Assembly: GCA_977017575.1 (NCBI GenBank)
Contig: CDRNVI010000006.1
Coordinates: forward strand, 1-64,000
Reading direction: 5' to 3'
Length of the DNA: 64,000 bases
DNA from: Paramoeba atlantica
Lineage: Eukaryota > Discosea
Each line of letters begins with the position of its first letter. The stretch's first letter is position 1. The notes under the pieces are model-generated. The model did not search any database. It was not told where the DNA came from and saw nothing but the letters and a program-made list of their open reading frames with translations. Below are positions 50,480-59,270 of this stretch, in pieces. The position numbers were made by a program, and so were the translations under genes.

Positions 50480-50911
50480 TACAAAAAAAAAAAAAAAACA
50501 AGACAAGAAAAAAAGAAAAAAAACAAGACAAGAAAAAAAGAAAAAAAACAAAGACAAGAAAAAAAGAAAAAAAAAAAAAAAAAAGGAAGGGTTCACAAGT
50601 CAGGCCGTGGAGAGGTCGAAAGACCCGGTCCGGAACGCGCGAATGGATTGGGTATGGATTGCTTGTTTTAATTTTTACTGTTTTTCTTGTTTGTAGTATA
50701 TACTTAGGGGAGACTAAATTGCTAGTTTTGGGCTGAGAAAAAAGGTACATCTGTGGACAGAAAAAGAATTGCTAATTTGATTGTTTGTTTTCAACTCGTA
50801 TACCCCCCCCCCAATGGACCTACTTGGTTCGTCTACTGGGTCAAAATATAGAGGCAATGCCGCGATTCATACTTCTCCCCCCTTATTAATTGCAAAAAAA
50901 AAAAAAAAAAA
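50480..50911 (+). mobile_element. A-rich tandem repeat and LINE-C3 3' fragment in VL-III
   Basis: 50480-50583 is an A-rich repeat built on ACAAGACAAGAAAAAAAG. From 50584 (GGAAGGGTTCACAAGTCAGG) to about 50800 the sequence matches the 3' UTR of LINE-C2 at 34030-34230 (inverse strand): GGTCGAAAGACCCGGTCC, TGCTAGTTTTGGGCTGAG, TTTTCAACTCGTA. About 90 unmatched bases and an A22 tract follow (50890-50911). It is 5'-truncated with no coding left. Confidence 0.7.
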
Positions 50912-51352
50912 AAAGAGAGCGGACGGGGGTCCTGGGGTTTGGAGGTTGTCCCTAAAATTTTGGAAGGTTATGGATGTTAATCGGTTGACAAACTTTATCC
51001 TCACGCCTTGGTTTTCGAAAAAACAAGGTTCCCCAATGTGAGATAAAGGTGAGTAAAGTTTTCTTTACTCTGCGATTAGCGCCTTAATGTTTTTAACCGC
51101 GTCATTGTTGACACGGCCGTACACCACGCCTAGTTGCTCCACACTTCTAGGTCCCAAGTTGGTATATGGGCAGAGGTTGAAAGCGTAACCTGTGTAGCTC
51201 GTGTGAGCTTGTAAAGGGCGTGGTAATGGACTGGTCATCTATTGCTATCGTTATCCTTTTGTGAGCTCTGCATATTTTGATATTTTCTATCTATTAATAT
51301 TTGACTACGTGATTGGGCATTTTGCGTTTATTGTGACGTGTGTGTGGGCAGG
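50912..51352 (+). other. VL-III region between the LINE-C3 tail and B1
   Basis: No ORF of note. Probably VL-III 3' noncoding sequence lying before its B1 repeat. No repeat, tail or RNA gene was recognised here. Confidence 0.4.
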
Positions 51353-51926
51353 TTGGCCGAGGGTTCCGGTGGGGGGGAACCCCGTTAACAGAGTGACATT
51401 GATTGTGTTGTTTTATGCAGGCTTGTTTCTTTTCCATCTTTGTGCGTGTGAAATGAATGAATGATATGTTGTGTCATTTTGAATTACGATTGAGCTATTC
51501 ATAGTTGTTCATTTATTCATATATGTTATCAGTGTATATGTTTCCAGGGAGCCCCTCGGCGTGGATTTCTAATAGTTCACGTTTTGAAATTTAGCCGAGG
51601 GGCGGCTATATATTTGCCTGCTGGCCCTTCGGGGCACATAATTTTCTCAAATTATGATGTAGTATTCTCTAATTGCATGGAGGGGGGTGTTTACTCGTTT
51701 GTTATATTCTTGTTAGGTTGTTATTTTGTTACGTTTAAAGTTTTGTGCCCACCCACCGAGCCCCCAGCCATTTGGCCGAGGGTTCCGGTGGGGGGGAACC
51801 CCGTTAACAGAGTGACATTGATTGTGTTGTTTTATGCAGGCTTGTTTCTTTTCCATCTTTGTGCGTGTGAAATGAATGAATGATATGTTGTGCCATTTTG
51901 AATTACGATTGAGCTATTCATAGTTG
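51353..51926 (+). repeat. VL-III split direct repeats B1-A2-linker-B2 (first part)
   Basis: B1 51353-51569 recurs from 51772 (TTGGCCGAGGGTTCCGG); A2 51570-51747 repeats A1. The linker after A2 (CCCACCCACCGAGCCCCCAG) is the third example of the same C-rich motif. B2 resumes at 53207 after the TIR element. Confidence 0.85.
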
Positions 51927-53198
51927 GGGTAGGGGGGACCTTCGATGAGTACTCATCGAAAGTCTACAACTTTCCGTGAGTCTCATCGAAAGTCTACAAC
52001 TTTCGATGAGTACTCATCGAAGCGTTTTTGAGCGACTCTAATAGCGATTTTCGAGCTTTTTTTATTACTCACCGAAGCGTTTGCGGCAAACAAACTGGAG
52101 CATTTGTGGAAAACAAATTCGCAATCCTGCGGAAGGGGTAGACACAGGTTCTCAGCTGCTGGAGCGCACGGGTCGCCAAAAAATATTATTATGTCCCAGG
52201 GCTACGCTCACAGTTGGGCCTTGCTTGCAAACAGGGGCTTTTGCCTCCAGAAGTGGGCTACGCTCACAGTTGGGCCTTGCCTCTGGAAAATCCTGCGGAA
52301 GGGGTAGGTAGACGGGTTGGGGGTACGTTCGTTTAGTTCTCAACGAACGGAAATTTACGGTGGAAGTCACGGACTTTTGCATAAGTCAAGGACTTTTGTG
52401 GAACACCCAAGAATTTTTTTTGATTTTCTTTTTCCGTGCGTTCAGTATCCTACACTTCGCTACATACGTTGACAACGCCTGCGTAGCGAAAACTACGAAC
52501 TTCAGTGAGCTTCGCAAATTGCTTCCCACTAACGACACAGGGGAATCCTACGCGGGGTACGGCTCAGGCCCGCTCACGCGGGCCCTCGCCGTTTCGCGGC
52601 CGCGCGCACCCCCGCTCACGCGGGGGCCCCCGCGCGGCCAAAATGGGTACTAAAATTTGTTATCAAGGTAGTTGGGTTTCGCCAATTGCTTCCCACGAAT
52701 GGGTACTAAAATTTGTTAAGTTAACGAAGTTAACGAACAGTTGGGCCTTGCTCGCAAACGGGGGCTTTTGCCACCAGTATTGGGCTTCGCTCACAGTCGG
52801 GCCTTGCTTGCAGGCGTGGGCTTCGCTCACAGTTGGGCCTTTCTTCCTCCTCCCTCTAAGGACCTGCAGATTTTTTACGGTCACAGGGTACGTTCGTTGA
52901 GTACTCAACGAAAATCCGGATTTTCGTTGAGAAATCAACGAACGTACCCCCAAGCAGGGGTAGACACAGGTTCTCAGTGCGCGACCCGCACGCTGGAGCG
53001 CACGGGTCGCCAAAAAATATTATTATGTCCCAGGGCTACGCTCACAGTTGGCCCTTCGCAAAAAATTGATAAAATACGAAAAATTGAAAAAGTCAAAAAC
53101 ACCTTCGATGAGTACTCATCGAAAGTCTACAACTTTCCGTGAGACTCATCGAAAGTCTACAACTTACGATGAGTACTCATCGAAGGCCCCCCCTAGCC
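51927..53198. mobile_element. non-autonomous TIR DNA transposon, 1272 bp, in VL-III B2
   Basis: Target duplication CATAGTTG at 51919-51926 and 53199-53206; B2 of VL-III continues normally afterwards. The ends are inverted: GGGTAGGGGGGACC on the left against GGCTAGGGGGGGCC read from the right. Both continue into the palindrome TTCGATGAGTACTCATCGAA and a CTACAACTTT repeat. A second palindrome type, TTCGTTGAGTACTCAACGAA, lies near 52890. GGGCTTCGCTCACAGTTGGG-like short repeats and GC-rich hairpins fill the middle. No transposase. An 8-bp duplication is usual for hAT-type elements, but the termini are not classical, so the superfamily stays open. Confidence 0.82.
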
Positions 53199-53268
53199 CA
53201 TAGTTGTTCATTTATTCATATATGTTATCAGTGTATATGTTTCCAGGGAGCCCCTCGGCGTGGATTTC

Positions 53269-53982
53269 CCTATTGAATTTCGCGCAAAGTTTCGGTTTTT
53301 ATCGGATAGCGGAGTATTGTACGAGATGAAAGTGCTGCCTATGGGGCATAGGTGCGCCCCGGAAGTAATGCCTTATGTATGGCGCCTTATGTATGGCTCT
53401 GCAGTGCTCGGCGTGATTATTCCGAAATTCCATTTTGCGATTAAGGTTGCACAAAGGCGGATCAACCTGTTGAATCGATTCCCCGGTATTGCCAATAAGG
53501 ATGTAGAGTTGCCCTGGAAGATTCGGGCTAAATTGGGGGAATGGCGCAATGAACTGGTTTACAACATGCCCCGCGTACCTTTACCGCATCCGGATTTTGC
53601 GCCGCACAAACATAAGCTCTACACCGATGCGTCTGGGAAAGGTTGGGGAGGCATCTTATATTTGGATTCTGGCGAGGTATCGATTGTAGGGGGGGCATGG
53701 GAACCCGACTGGCAATACGAAGTCAACAGGGCGGAAGCCATGGCGGTAAGACTGTCTCTTGAAAAATTCGAAAGCAAGCTTGAACGCGGAACCTGTCTTG
53801 AACTCTGGATCGACAATACATCATGTAAGGCTGCATTTAACCGTCGAATTTGCAAATCAGACGGTATTGCCCAGGAGTTGTCAAAGGTATTAAAATGGGC
53901 GGAGAAGCGCGGAGTCTGCATCACAGCGCAGTATATCTCAACGAAAAATAATCCTGCCCACCCAATTAGTAGAAAGTTCTGA
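53269..53982 (+). CDS. VL-IV RT-RNase H, second part
   Basis: Continues VL-IV beyond VL-III: PIEFRAKFRFLSDSGVLYEM, KVLPMGHRCAPEV, the connection AIKVAQRRINLLNRF, then RNase H with LYTDASGKGWGGILYLDSG, VNRAEAMAVRLSLEKF, LWIDNTSCKAAFNRR and NPAHPISRK. Part of a broken element. Confidence 0.8.
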   Translation, partial: PIEFRAKFRFLSDSGVLYEMKVLPMGHRCAPEVMPYVWRLMYGSAVLGVIIPKFHFAIKVAQRRINLLNRFPGIANKDVELPWKIRAKLGEWRNELVYNMPRVPLPHPDFAPHKHKLYTDASGKGWGGILYLDSGEVSIVGGAWEPDWQYEVNRAEAMAVRLSLEKFESKLERGTCLELWIDNTSCKAAFNRRICKSDGIAQELSKVLKWAEKRGVCITAQYISTKNNPAHPISRKF

Positions 53983-54183
53983 TGTGCCTATACGATGTTT
54001 TTTCAAAAAAAAAAAAAAAAAATCTTTTTAGCTCCATTAAAGTGTAACTTGTGCTCCTTCGGTTGTTCGTGATGTGCTCGAAATTATAAGGTGTGGGACT
54101 GGTCATCCCCATTTTGTACTTTCGCAGGACACGTTTGTTTGATCTTTGATACGAGCGACCGGGTATGATACGTGTGAGCGGGT

Positions 54184-54713
54184 TCGGAGGCTGCGGGGTG
54201 TGGTGGGCTGAGCCCCTTCACTTCGTACTACTAGTATTTAATATTTACGTTATAGCGCGCAAGGCCTTTTTTCATTCATTTTGGAAATATTTAGGTGAAC
54301 TCATATTTCAGGGCTGAGTAATGCGAACTATTTTCAGAGTCTTATTTCTTTATGAGTATATCTATTTTTATATCATTTTAACTTTACTTGATGCTGCTGT
54401 GAGCCCTCGCCGTGGATTTCTAATAGTTTACGAGATGAAATTTAGGCGAGGGCTATTTACGTTTAATAACCTGGCCCTTCGGGGCACATAAATATATGAA
54501 CTTATGATATGGCCCTTCGGGGCACATGTATTATTAGTTTCTTCTTTCTCATATTCTTCAGTTAATGACTTTCAAACATCAACATATTTAGTAGACTTTA
54601 TTTCCTTTTTGTAGCTGTAATACGAGTTTCGAGGCCCACCCACCAACCCCCAGCCTCGGCTGCGGGGTGTGGGGGGCTGAGCCCCTTCACTTCGTACTAC
54701 TAGTATTTAATAT
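54184..54713 (+). repeat. VL-IV B1-A2-linker-B2 (first part)
   Basis: B1 54184-54420, A2 54421-54633 (same as A1 43055-43266), linker GCCCACCCACCAACCCCCAG 54634-54655, B2 from 54656. B1 and B2 differ at two or three bases. B2 continues at 55476 after CRE-i. Confidence 0.85.
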
Positions 54714-55461
54714 CCGAAGAGCTCTCTGAACATCACCCATGCAGAGCAAGACGTATGCGATCAGGCCCTGATCTCGGTATCATGTGGTCCCATCTCGGAG
54801 AAATTCTCTACGATGTCACCGTAGTTCACAGTTGTGCCCCGAGCTATGCCAAAACCTCCGTCGAGCAGTTAATCCAAAATGCCCTTGAGCGCAAGCACAA
54901 AAAATACGTTGTACAAGGGGGCATACCGAAAGAAAGTTTCAGCTGCTTGGCAATGACCGAATTAGGACAGTTGCACAACAACACGAAAACTCTCATTGTC
55001 TCGCTCGCACAACGGTCACAACAAAACGTGAAGGATGTCAAAGAAGCGTTCCAACTTGAAATAGAGAAGATGAACGCGTACACAATTGCCACGCAACTCC
55101 GACAATACTTTCCACCAATTCAGTGGCTCGGAGGACTTGAACACTAATCAGAATTTCCTTTCACTTACAACCTCTATTCGATTTGATAAAATTCCCCGTC
55201 ATCTACGTTGATATCATCTCATGATCTAAGTTGATATTAACTTATCTCAGATAAAGATCTAAGTTGATATTAACTTATTTCAGATAAAGAGCTCACGGAG
55301 AGTATTGCTGCTGTTAATGTCTGTACTTTTCTCAATATGCTTTACAATAGGAGGAACCAAGGAGTGAATTTTGTTTGTTTGGAGTGAATTTTGCTTGTTT
55401 TAACACATCCGACATCACAATTCGAAAAGAAAAACTAGAACAAGTCCGGAACTTTATCTAC
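54714..55461 (+). mobile_element. CRE-i: 5'-truncated CRE inserted in VL-IV B2
   Basis: Target duplication CTAGTATTTAATAT (54700-54713 and 55462-55475). Codes for the end of the endonuclease: ELSEHHPCRARRMRSGPDLGIMW, ILYDVTVVHSCAPS, RKHKKYVVQGGIPKESF and WLGGLEH, with the stop at 55147. The 3' UTR (314 bp) contains a doubled 33-bp unit (ATCTAAGTTGATATTAACTT) and no poly(A). It shows that CRE elements here also insert outside SL and 17-bp sites. Confidence 0.85.
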
Positions 55462-55652
55462 CTAGTATTTAATATTTACGTTATAGCGCGCAAGGCCTTT
55501 TTTCATTCATTTTGGAAATATTTAGGTGAACTCATATTTCAGGGCTGAGTAATGCGAACTATTTTCAGAGTCTTATTTCTTGATGAGTATATCTATTTTT
55601 ATATCATTTTAACTTTACTTGATGCTGCTGTGAGCCCTCGCCGTGGATTTCT

Positions 55653-55930
55653 CGTGTGAAGAGCTGCCGCCGCCGTATCTTCGTCGATAGGAACGCTGGT
55701 GTCGGTTGTTGCTGTTGGCACGCTGGTGTCGGTGTCGGACTGCAAAATGGCGTGCGTCTGGTCTCCTTGGTGTTCGACTTGAGCTGAAAGATTAATTGGG
55801 CGCTCGAAAACTGAATACCAAGAGGACTCAAAGGCTGCACACCGAATTGGGAGACAAGCCGTCAGGCCCAGCCCGCCTTTCTTAACCGGTAAACGTAACT
55901 GAGTTATCTGATCCTGAGATAGCGTTCCAA
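55653..55930 (-). mobile_element. CRE-h, upstream part
   Basis: Minus-strand codons LHSWFGTLSQDQITQLRLPVKKGGLGLT...FERPINLSAQVEH...AAAALHT match the post-RT region of CRE-b (WFGEMNPKQIAWARLP). It ends at a codon boundary at 55653; the next codon is at 43054, on the other side of VL-IV. The upstream edge shows a short slip (TTACATTCGTGG twice). Confidence 0.75.
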
Positions 55931-56130
55931 ACCACGAATGTAAAACCACGAATGTAAAAAAAAATGTACATAGAAGGATAAAAAAAGTATATTAATTCCC
56001 CTCTGAAATCCACGGCGAGGGCATCCGGACATTAACATAATCAAATCACGAATATGATAAAGTAAAGAAGTATCTAATTGAAAACATAGTTTATGTTGAA
56101 CGATAAAGATGTCTTTAAGTCTAATTATGT
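55931..56130. other. unassigned, with a possible inverted VL B-end
   Basis: GAAATCCACGGCGAGGGC at about 55997-56014 is the reverse of the B end of VL-IV (GCCCTCGCCGTGGATTTC), so a diverged VL terminal fragment in minus orientation is possible. Just before CRE-j, AACGATAAAGAT (about 56098-56110) repeats the beginning of the SL exon, perhaps part of the target. Nothing else recognised. Confidence 0.35.
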
Positions 56131-56757
56131 CTTTAACGATAAAGATACAGTTTCTGTACCTTGTTGAACTTATTTCTTTCTATATTCTTACTTCTTCCAT
56201 GGGAGTGGTCACCCGCTCTAAGGCAAAAGAAACAGGAGTAGCTCCTGAAATTTTGCCTCTCGCACCTGCCCGACGCAGCAAGAAATCCGTGCCCGCCAGA
56301 ACGAAACAAGAATCAAAACACTTTCTAGCACACTTGCTCGGTTGCGTTAAATGCACAGGCGCAAATGCGACAACGCGACATCATGCTCTCGTTCGTCATA
56401 TTTACGACCTCTGTCTTCAGACCGGAGTCCCATGCGAGCGGGAACCGAGACAATTCACCACTTATCGATGCCTGAAATGTAATGAATCGGTGAATGAACA
56501 GCGCAAACATGAACATCAGAAAAAGTGTGGAACCGCATCATTCCATCGCAGTGGGCCAGACTTAGCAATTTACTGGGCGTCCGGTGAGATATTCTATGAC
56601 CTCACTATCATAAATGAAATATCCAAGACGAATCTCGGTAAACGGAGCAATCAGCTAATGCAGGAAGCCGAAAAACGCAAAGTCGACACGTATGTTAACT
56701 CGGATCTAATACCTCATGAAAAATTTACATGCGTATCAATACTCGCCGGAGGAGCAA
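56131..56757 (+). mobile_element. CRE-j: SL-tagged mini CRE encoding an endonuclease-only protein
   Basis: A complete SL exon (56131-56166, ending CAGTTTCTGTACCTTGTTG) is joined to a 32-bp T-rich leader and ATG 56199. The frame gives MGVVTRSKAKETGVAPE, about 30 residues of basic N-terminus, and then jumps in frame to the zinc finger HLLGCVKCTGANATTRHH. It continues through CLKCNESV...H..KC, FHRSGPDLAIYW and FYDLTIINEISKTN to LAGGAM at 56757. RT is gone but the PD...D catalytic set is present. The last 55 codons and the 3' UTR are replaced by CRE-k sequence. Confidence 0.8.
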
Positions 56758-57836
56758 TGAATTTTATTAAATGGGCATGCTCACGCGTGCCATGGCGAAG
56801 AATACGGGGGTAGCTCCCGTTGTTCAATCGCTTCCCCCCACGCGCCGCAAGAAGCTCCCAAAGGACCCGCCACCGCCGCCCCCATCGCCGCCCTCACCGC
56901 CGCCCCCATCGCCGCCCTCACCGCCGCCCCCATCGCCGCCCTCACCGCCGCCCCCATCGCCGCCCTCACCGCCGCCCCCATCGCCGCCACCACCATCGCC
57001 CCTGCCATCGCCACCACCACCTCCGCAACAGTTGCCATTTGCGCCCCACGTGCAATCTCCTTCGCACCCTTCACCTCCACGATGTGGACCGACTTCGCCT
57101 CCGTCGGGTGTGCTGTCCTCGTCTCCACCCGCCCCACGTCCCAGCATGCACGCATTCTCGCGTAAAGCGCGAACGAGAGCTCTGCAGATGTCCTCGGCCG
57201 ATTCCGAAGCGCCGAAATCGCCATCACCACCCCGTCTACCGCTCATTCCTTCCCCAGGGCCAGCGCGAGATCAGCGAGAACCGTCATCTCCACAACCGGA
57301 ACCTCCACGTCCACAATCGGAACCTACACAGTCGGCGCCCACGCCACAGATAACACATAGAACAGACCGAACGCTAACACCTGCGAACAAAGAGACCCAG
57401 CTGCCGTCCGCAGAGCAACAACCACCCGCGGAGCTGTCGTCAGGAGAGCCAAAAGAAACAGGAAAATGGCGTATCCGAATTAAGAAGACGTGCGCTGTCG
57501 CCGCACAAGCCATCGGAGCAGTTTTCAACACCGGAAACGAGCCTGCGGAAACACTTCAGTCACAAAGAGAATCTCCTTGGACACACGAGCGCAAAGCATT
57601 TCACACGAAAATGATGAGTAGAGGCTACACCTACAATGGGGAAGGTTATGTACACGACGTACGCGCCTTTGACATCTTCGCGGAAACTGCAGACGTTAAT
57701 GCGACGCCACAAACTACCGGTCATGCGCAAAGCGCGGCAGAAGAAAATCGGCTCCCATCGCCGCTACCAGTTGATACCCACGCGATCCCACAGGACATCG
57801 AAAGCGAAACCGAATCTCCTAATACGTCCCATGTTT
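56758..57836 (+). mobile_element. CRE-k, N-terminal part
   Basis: ATG at 56771 (MGMLTRAMAKNTGVAPVVQ) with only about 12 bp of leader left, so no SL tag. A 21-bp tandem repeat (CCGCCCCCATCGCCGCCCTCA, about 5 copies, 56870-56990) encodes PPPPSPPS. Then come KWRIRIKKTCAVAAQAIGAV and YTYNGEGYVHDVRAFDIF, to PNTSHV at 57836, where VL-VI starts. The frame resumes at 62699 exactly in phase. Confidence 0.85.
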
Positions 57837-58076
57837 TATAGTTTACGGAAAGAATTGATCAAAGAAGATACTTTTGATTCTGTATGAGATCTGACCGTGG
57901 CCCTACGGGGCACATGATATTTAATATTATGATCTGATTTCAGTGTGACATTGCCCCCTCTGGGGGGAACCATGTATATTTGTAGATTATCAATTATACA
58001 GTACTATACTTTATTATTACACTAGTAGCTTTTCTCTATTTTCGCAAAAGGAAAGTTGCGATCAGAACTCGCAACT

Positions 58077-59270
58077 ATGAATCCTTCGACGCGGAGCTTA
58101 CGGAGCTCCCGACGTTCCTCTCCTGTGACGGAGCCGCTCGCGCCTACCGAGCCGCTTACGACGCACGATCTGACCAATGTATGTGCAGTGATCCGGGAGA
58201 GACTTCTTTTGGCACCGGCCGACAAGCCGGCGGTGTCAGTGCAAGCTTTTTTTCGCCGCAAGGACGAGCCCAATGAATCAATAAAAGCAGTGTACGGAAA
58301 AGTTCGTCAGGAAGGTTTGGAGTTATGGGCCGTGTGGGAAGATGAACCCACGAAAGAGTATCCTTTTCCTCATGCGGAACTGAATTATTATCAGGTAAAA
58401 ATCCACCATTTTCCAGGGGAGGTTCCACAGACCGAGACGAGGGGAGGGACAGCCCAGGGGGGGCCACAGACAGCAGGAGATCCGACACAACCTTCGACCA
58501 CGCCAGGAACTCAACCAACTGTACCCTCTGCGATGTTACCGACACAAGGGCGCCGACCTGTACGGCAAATGAACGCGCTCGATGAAACTCGTGTTAATGA
58601 GGAACCTGCGGAAGTGATATTTTCGACAGATGCATCCCCGTTGGTTCTCGACCCGAACGCCCTGGATCCCTATGAGCCCATTACATTTGAGCCGTGGATT
58701 ATGTCTCTCGATGAGGGTGGGTTTCGAACGAGGGATTTAATACGTGAACTGCGTGATGCACCTGAGTTTGGATTACGAGTTAACCAGTACTTCCAAGATC
58801 GTACTTTCGTAAAACAGCAAGAGCGTAATTTTAATGGAATTTTCTGCAAGTGGATTATTCTGGCTCGACAAACGCCCGGGTGGAACCAGGGTACTTTTCT
58901 TGAGATGGGCCGAGCAATTATCCAATCGCTACGTGACGCGTACTGGCGTGCGCGTCGCGTGGACGTGGAGCTAGTACATGAGAAAATGCAAAAAGACGTG
59001 CGTCCCAACGATAAATTTTACCACCACGTGAGTGATCAGCTGGCCGAAAGAGAAAAACGTTTATCTCGAGCATACGCCACGTATGTACCTCAAGGATCGC
59101 AGCGTTATTTTACTCCGCACGTCACACCAGCTCGCGCGCCTGCGCCATACCGAAGACCGGGAATGCTGTGTTTTGGGTGCCGTTCACCCGATCATGTATG
59201 GAAAAACTGTCCAAAGCGGGATTTTCGTTCGCGGGTGGCTGGCCCTGCCGGGAGCAGCAAGAGCTTATGA
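58077..59270 (+). CDS. VL-VI Gag-like protein
   Basis: Start chosen at ATG 58077 (MNPSTRSLRSS), 14 bp after A1; an earlier in-frame ATG at 58056 lies in the repeat. Residues about 45-105 show the shared pattern (VSVQAFFRRKDEP, YGKVRQEG, AVWEDEPTKEYPFPHAELNYY). DPYEPITFEPWI, FRTRDLIRELRDAPEFGLRVNQY and KWIILARQTPGWNQG are common to VL Gags. It ends in a CCHC knuckle (CFGCRSPDHVWKNC). It probably packages element RNA. The YR gene starts 49 bp downstream in the same frame. Confidence 0.8.
   Translation: MNPSTRSLRSSRRSSPVTEPLAPTEPLTTHDLTNVCAVIRERLLLAPADKPAVSVQAFFRRKDEPNESIKAVYGKVRQEGLELWAVWEDEPTKEYPFPHAELNYYQVKIHHFPGEVPQTETRGGTAQGGPQTAGDPTQPSTTPGTQPTVPSAMLPTQGRRPVRQMNALDETRVNEEPAEVIFSTDASPLVLDPNALDPYEPITFEPWIMSLDEGGFRTRDLIRELRDAPEFGLRVNQYFQDRTFVKQQERNFNGIFCKWIILARQTPGWNQGTFLEMGRAIIQSLRDAYWRARRVDVELVHEKMQKDVRPNDKFYHHVSDQLAEREKRLSRAYATYVPQGSQRYFTPHVTPARAPAPYRRPGMLCFGCRSPDHVWKNCPKRDFRSRVAGPAGSSKSL

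Larger units (their letters stand above)
46491..53268 (+). mobile_element. VL-III: VIPER/TATE-like element inserted in VL-IV RT
   Basis: A1 46491-46667; ORF region 46665-50462; B1 51353-51569; A2 51570-51747; linker CCCACCCACCGAGCCCCCA 51748-51770; B2 from 51772 to 53268, interrupted by a TIR element. A1 and A2 appear identical over about 177 bp, so insertion is recent. It joins VL-IV codons without a target duplication. Nearly whole, perhaps one break near the start of Gag. It carries two later inserts, a LINE-C3 tail (50584-50911) and the TIR element (51927-53198). Confidence 0.85.
43055..55652 (+). mobile_element. VL-IV: VIPER/TATE-like element with nested inserts
   Basis: Broken, with several breaks besides the inserts. 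Parts: A1 43055-43266; Gag region 43271-44765 (host of VL-V); YR 44883-45929; RT-RH in two parts, to 46490 and 53269-53982 (host of VL-III); B1 54184-54420; A2 54421-54633; C-rich linker 54634-54655; B2 54656-55652 (host of CRE-i). A1 and A2 differ by about one base in 210, so the copy is young, though older than VL-III, VL-V and CRE-i. It sits in CRE-h without a target duplication, as expected for recombinase-mediated integration. Confidence 0.85.

Noticed and set aside
56098-56110. Second partial SL exon (AACGATAAAGAT) before CRE-j as a tandem SL gene
   Set aside because: It lacks the conserved CAGTTTCTGTACC core, splice site and stem-loops; it may only be target sequence.
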